From: JBCDBD01 sp039184335
Lineage (GTDB): Bacteria; Bacteroidota; Bacteroidia; Flavobacteriales; Flavobacteriaceae
NCBI GenBank assembly: GCA_039184335.1
Contig: JBCDBD010000069.1
Location: 1-11,315 of the forward strand
Length of the DNA: 11,315 nt
Direction of reading: 5' to 3'
Shown: positions 8,508-11,315 of the stretch, piece after piece
Layout: the number at the start of each line of letters is the position of its first letter
How positions within the stretch are numbered: position 1 is the first letter of the stretch
The notes under the pieces: generated by a model
Told to the model about the DNA's origin: nothing
Seen by the model: only the letters and a program-made list of their open reading frames with translations
Databases searched by the model: none
Position numbers and translations under genes: made by a program

Positions 8508-9502
8508 AACCAATCACCTACTTTAATCACTATTTTACCTCGCTGCTTGTTGGAAAGCATATATTCATAGGCTTCAATCGTGTCTTCAAAGTCAAATACT
8601 TTGTCCACTATTGGTTTTAGCTTTCTATCTTTTATACGTTCAAAAACATAGTCTTTTCCCTCTTGTAATTCATCGGAGTCCATAACGTGGTTGAATAAGG
8701 AGTATGCATAAAGTCGGGTATTGTTTCTTACGAGGTCAAGTATAGGGAAAATAGGAAGTTCGCCCCCTAACAATCCATATATTGCAGCAGAACCTCCGAA
8801 TGAAAGTGTAGACATGTACTGTTGGGTGAATTCAGTAGTGGCAATTGGATCAAAAACAAACTTTATTCCTTTTTTGCCAGAAATTTGTTTTAATTTTTCC
8901 AGAGTGTTCTCTTCTTGGGTTACAATAACGTAATCGGCGCCTAAATCGAACAAAAACTGTTTTTTTGCGCTTGTTCTGGTAGATGCAATTACAGCGGCTC
9001 CCCTGTTTTTGGCAAGTTTTAAGGCTCCCTGGCCCGCAGTCCCTGATGCTGCCACAATAAATACAAAATCGTCTTTTTCAACTTTTCCCAATTTGAACAA
9101 GGCATAATAAGCGGTCAGAAATTGCATCCAGAATGAAGTAGCCTCTTCCATGGAATAACCTGATGGAACCTTTGACAAATATATTTCGGGTACCGTTGCA
9201 TATTCACCTTGCACTCCGTATTCTTGAGTGTAGAACGGAATTGACGTGACAATATCTCCCTTTTTGAAATTCCTTACGTTTTCCCCTATTTCCATAACCT
9301 CGCCTACTGCTTCAGACCCTATACGGGAAGGAAAAATTGGAACTGTATAATGCATGCCATTAATGAATAGAATGTCTGCTTGGTTCAAGGCAAAGGCCTG
9401 CACTTTAAAAAGCACTTCATTTCCTTTTGGTGAAACAGGGTCTACATTATCAAATTGCAGTACTTCTGGCCCCCCTATTTTATGAAACCTAATTATTCTC
9501 AC
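8504..9502 (-). CDS. Zinc-free medium-chain dehydrogenase/reductase, quinone oxidoreductase type
   Basis: This 332-residue protein has the length and layout of the quinone oxidoreductase branch of the MDR superfamily. A GroES-like N-terminal domain (about 1-120) carries ALNQADILFING and IGSEAVGEV. A Rossmann domain (about 125-265) has the nucleotide loop AASGTAGQGALKLAK at 151-165, and the protein ends in QRGKIVIKVGD. There is no cysteine in the protein, so neither the catalytic nor the structural zinc of true alcohol dehydrogenases can form. This points to NAD(P)H-dependent reduction of a quinone or alpha,beta-unsaturated carbonyl. The start is GTG, chosen because it overlaps the TGA of the cupin gene in a GTGA arrangement and the domain begins at once with RIIRFHKIGGPEVL. 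The stop overlaps the next gene's ATG. In this operon it probably processes an enone or imine-like intermediate, but that is inference. Confidence 0.92.
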   Translation of the reverse strand: MRIIRFHKIGGPEVLQFDNVDPVSPKGNEVLFKVQAFALNQADILFINGMHYTVPIFPSRIGSEAVGEVMEIGENVRNFKKGDIVTSIPFYTQEYGVQGEYATVPEIYLSKVPSGYSMEEATSFWMQFLTAYYALFKLGKVEKDDFVFIVAASGTAGQGALKLAKNRGAAVIASTRTSAKKQFLFDLGADYVIVTQEENTLEKLKQISGKKGIKFVFDPIATTEFTQQYMSTLSFGGSAAIYGLLGGELPIFPILDLVRNNTRLYAYSLFNHVMDSDELQEGKDYVFERIKDRKLKPIVDKVFDFEDTIEAYEYMLSNKQRGKIVIKVGDWL

Positions 9503-9828
9503 TGCTTGACCTGATTTATCACATAAATGAGTTCGGTATCTTCCAAAACGTTTCCAGCTTGGGGCTCACCTGCATTAATATAGACTACAGTATCTTTTTC
9601 CAATCTACCCATGGGCTTGTTATTCCCATCGATCATTTCTATACATCCCTTGGTTATAATGGAAATTTCGTTGAAGGGATGTCTTGAAAAACCACTTTCG
9701 GGGATACGGGTACCTTTTTTCAGGTAGACAGTTCCGCAAGTAGTCAAAATAGTATGATTGACTTTTGAAATAAGTTCCTTGTTATAATGTTCTCCCAAGT
9801 TGGGATAAGTAATTTTTTTCACTTCCAT
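9499..9828 (-). CDS. Small single-domain cupin protein
   Basis: This is a 109-residue cytoplasmic protein with a single cupin (small beta-barrel) fold. The first cupin motif is recognisable around residues 39-61: G39, H50, E54 and G61 in RHPFNEISIITKG. The second motif is degenerate (INAGEPQAGN, 84-93), with Gln/Ala where the usual metal-binding His would be, and the first motif has only one of the usual two His. A classical three-His/one-Glu metal site is therefore absent, which suggests ligand binding, a sensor role or a non-canonical metal site rather than a standard dioxygenase. The ATG start lies immediately after the HyuB-1 stop with no gap, and the stop overlaps the GTG of the dehydrogenase gene by 4 bases, so it is almost certainly co-translated. 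Its job in the pathway is not known; a stabilising or regulatory partner of the Hyu enzymes, or a small isomerase, are possibilities. Confidence 0.8.
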   Translation of the reverse strand: MEVKKITYPNLGEHYNKELISKVNHTILTTCGTVYLKKGTRIPESGFSRHPFNEISIITKGCIEMIDGNNKPMGRLEKDTVVYINAGEPQAGNVLEDTELIYVINQVKQ

Positions 9829-11315
9829 CTAAGCGATATCGTAAAATTTTTGTGCTTCTTTTTTGCTGATATAACCGTTTTTTACGTCAAGCAGCACTTT
9901 AGCTTTTGGGCGATCTTTGGGATTTCCGTAACCGCCACCCGTGGCGGTAACACACCTGATCATGTCACCTTTCTCCAAGGCAATATTGGTGCCTAGACTA
10001 TGCCTTTCTTCTGTACCATCTTTTCGGAGGATCAAGAAATAATTATACGATCCATCGTGCCCACCGTTCATTCCCCAGGTTTTGGTTTTTTCACCTAAAA
10101 AAGCAGCAGTGACATACGCGCCATCAGATACTACTTTATAGTCGACATACTGTCCATTACCGCCCTGAAACTCACCATAACCCCCTCCTTCATTATGAAA
10201 TGCATATTGCTCTACTTGTATGCCATACCGCATCTCACGGATCTCAATGGGAATGTTGTAGGATTCACCACTACCACAGGAAAGCTGTCCCCGGTTTCCA
10301 TCATGGGATGAGGAAGCTCCCCAGCCTCCGGCCAAGGGTTCGGCTTGAATATAGAATTGTCCGGTATCTTGATGTATGCCCGAGATGAAAGTGGCACAGA
10401 CCGAGCGCAAATGTCCGGCAGGTAGTTTATCGGGAATCACAGGTGCCAAAATCTTCCAGACCAAATCTATGGCCGTAATCAAAACCTCATAGTAGACCGA
10501 CACCGCCGAAGGTGCCTCTGCACTGACAATGGTTCCCGGCCCACAAATCACTTTCATTGGTCTAAATGCTCCGCCATTGGCAGCCATACGTGGGGTGGTT
10601 ATGGCCTTGAAGAGGCTTCTACAGCCTGTGACCAAACCACTAAAGGCCAAATTGGTAGCCCCTTTCACCTGGGGGTGCGAACCATTAAAATCAGCTGTAA
10701 ATTCATTATCGGTTATGGTAATTTCTGCTTTGATGGGAAAAGGCCCCTCCCCAAAACCATTGTCCTCAATTTCAGACGTCCCTACATACACTCCATTCGG
10801 AATTTTCTTTAGGGCCTCAATACATATGCGTTCTCCATAATCGAGAAAATCTTCCTTAGCTTTAATAAATGTGTCCAATCCATATTTTTCAATAATTGAG
10901 ATTACCCTACGAGCCCCTATTTCTGCAGCGGCTATTCCCGCATAAAGATCTCCAAGGGTACTATCCGGTAATCGGACATTGGATTTGATCAGATCGACCA
11001 CTGCTTCATTGATCTTGCCTTTTTCCCTCACTTTAATGAATGGGAAATGCAATCCTTCCTGAAAGATTTCCGTGGCCACGGTGGACACTGAACCCGGAAA
11101 GGTCCCTCCCAACTCCGTCCAATGCGCTTTGTTGACTGTAAACGCAACCAATTCATTGGTATAAAAAACAGGGTATATCACCGATACATCTGAAAGATGG
11201 GTACCCCCACCCGCATAAGGGGTATTGGCGATGACCACGTCTCCTTCGTTCAAAGTGTTTTCTTCGTGGAATTTCTCCAAAGTGGCCCGTACCACAGCAT
11301 CCAGCGCTGCCAAAA
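9829..11315 (-). CDS. Hydantoinase B/oxoprolinase family subunit (HyuB-1), 5' end cut by window edge
   Basis: This is the catalytic-type subunit of the ATP-dependent hydantoinase/5-oxoprolinase/acetone carboxylase family. It is cytoplasmic, with no signal peptide or membrane segment. The reading frame is open to the right edge. The TTG near 11313 is an internal Leu codon, not a start, because aligning its GDVVIANTPY with GDIIIYNNPY of the second HyuB in this window shows that roughly 80 N-terminal residues lie outside. Visible residues (numbered in the 494-residue fragment) include the metal-site pattern H39-x2-D42 in GGTHLSDV and H64 in KAHWTELGG, KIPNGVYVG (170-178), and the C-terminal glycine-rich ATGGGYGNP (457-465) that typifies the family. 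E67 stands where the second HyuB has Asp. The stop codon TAG directly abuts the ATG of the next gene. No matching HyuA precedes it inside the window, so its partner is probably just upstream. The family is certain; the substrate is unknown. Confidence 0.95.
   Translation of the reverse strand, partial: LAALDAVVRATLEKFHEENTLNEGDVVIANTPYAGGGTHLSDVSVIYPVFYTNELVAFTVNKAHWTELGGTFPGSVSTVATEIFQEGLHFPFIKVREKGKINEAVVDLIKSNVRLPDSTLGDLYAGIAAAEIGARRVISIIEKYGLDTFIKAKEDFLDYGERICIEALKKIPNGVYVGTSEIEDNGFGEGPFPIKAEITITDNEFTADFNGSHPQVKGATNLAFSGLVTGCRSLFKAITTPRMAANGGAFRPMKVICGPGTIVSAEAPSAVSVYYEVLITAIDLVWKILAPVIPDKLPAGHLRSVCATFISGIHQDTGQFYIQAEPLAGGWGASSSHDGNRGQLSCGSGESYNIPIEIREMRYGIQVEQYAFHNEGGGYGEFQGGNGQYVDYKVVSDGAYVTAAFLGEKTKTWGMNGGHDGSYNYFLILRKDGTEERHSLGTNIALEKGDMIRCVTATGGGYGNPKDRPKAKVLLDVKNGYISKKEAQKFYDIA

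Larger units (their letters stand above)
1..11315 (-). other. Single tightly packed ten-gene operon segment
   Basis: All ten genes run on the minus strand. The junctions, in transcription order, are: stop abutting start at 9828/9829; GTGA overlap at 9499-9502; ATGA overlap at 8504-8507; 17-base overlap at 7551-7567; 8-base overlap at 5534-5541; ATGA overlap at 3820-3823; then gaps of 1, 2 and 4 bases. No intergenic room exists for a promoter or terminator, so the promoter must lie beyond the right edge and the terminator beyond the left edge. Confidence 0.93.

Noticed and set aside
11311..11313. TTG as the start codon of HyuB-1
   Set aside because: Comparison with HyuB-2 shows about 80 conserved N-terminal residues should precede this point; the gene simply runs off the window.

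Overview
The window is one uninterrupted stretch of a catabolic operon on the minus strand. Ten genes are read from right to left, eight complete and one cut at each window edge. No gap between genes exceeds 4 bases and several genes overlap, so there is no room for an internal promoter or terminator outside coding sequence. No RNA genes, mobile elements, CRISPR arrays or integration signals were seen. The moderate-to-low GC, A-rich (not Shine-Dalgarno-rich) start regions and protein style suggest a Bacteroidota, probably a marine Flavobacteriaceae-like bacterium. This is inference from base composition and style, not from a marker gene.

In transcription order the genes are: (1) the C-terminal ~494 residues of a hydantoinase B/oxoprolinase subunit (HyuB-1, cut by the right edge); (2) a 109-residue single-domain cupin; (3) a zinc-free quinone-oxidoreductase-type medium-chain dehydrogenase (MDR); (4) an ornithine cyclodeaminase/mu-crystallin family NAD(P)-enzyme; (5) a full HyuA ATPase subunit; (6) a second, complete HyuB (HyuB-2); (7) a prolidase/imidazolonepropionase-like binuclear metal amidohydrolase; (8) an NCS1-type (CodB/Mhp1 superfamily) permease; (9) a DUF917 protein, a family I recall being linked to S-methyl-thiohydantoin desulfurase; (10) the first 98 residues of a second, divergent HyuA-like ATPase, cut by the left edge.

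The layout suggests three ring-processing modules sharing one importer: HyuB-1 with a partner presumably beyond the right edge, the HyuA/HyuB-2 pair, and the DUF917/HyuA-like pair. A plausible reading is uptake of a cyclic amide, imide or hydantoin-like N-heterocycle by the NCS1 permease. ATP-dependent ring opening by the Hyu enzymes would follow, then hydrolysis of the linear amide by the amidohydrolase and redox clean-up by the cyclodeaminase-like and MDR enzymes. The substrate cannot be read from the sequence. Hyu-family enzymes also include ketone carboxylases, so ring hydrolysis itself is an inference.
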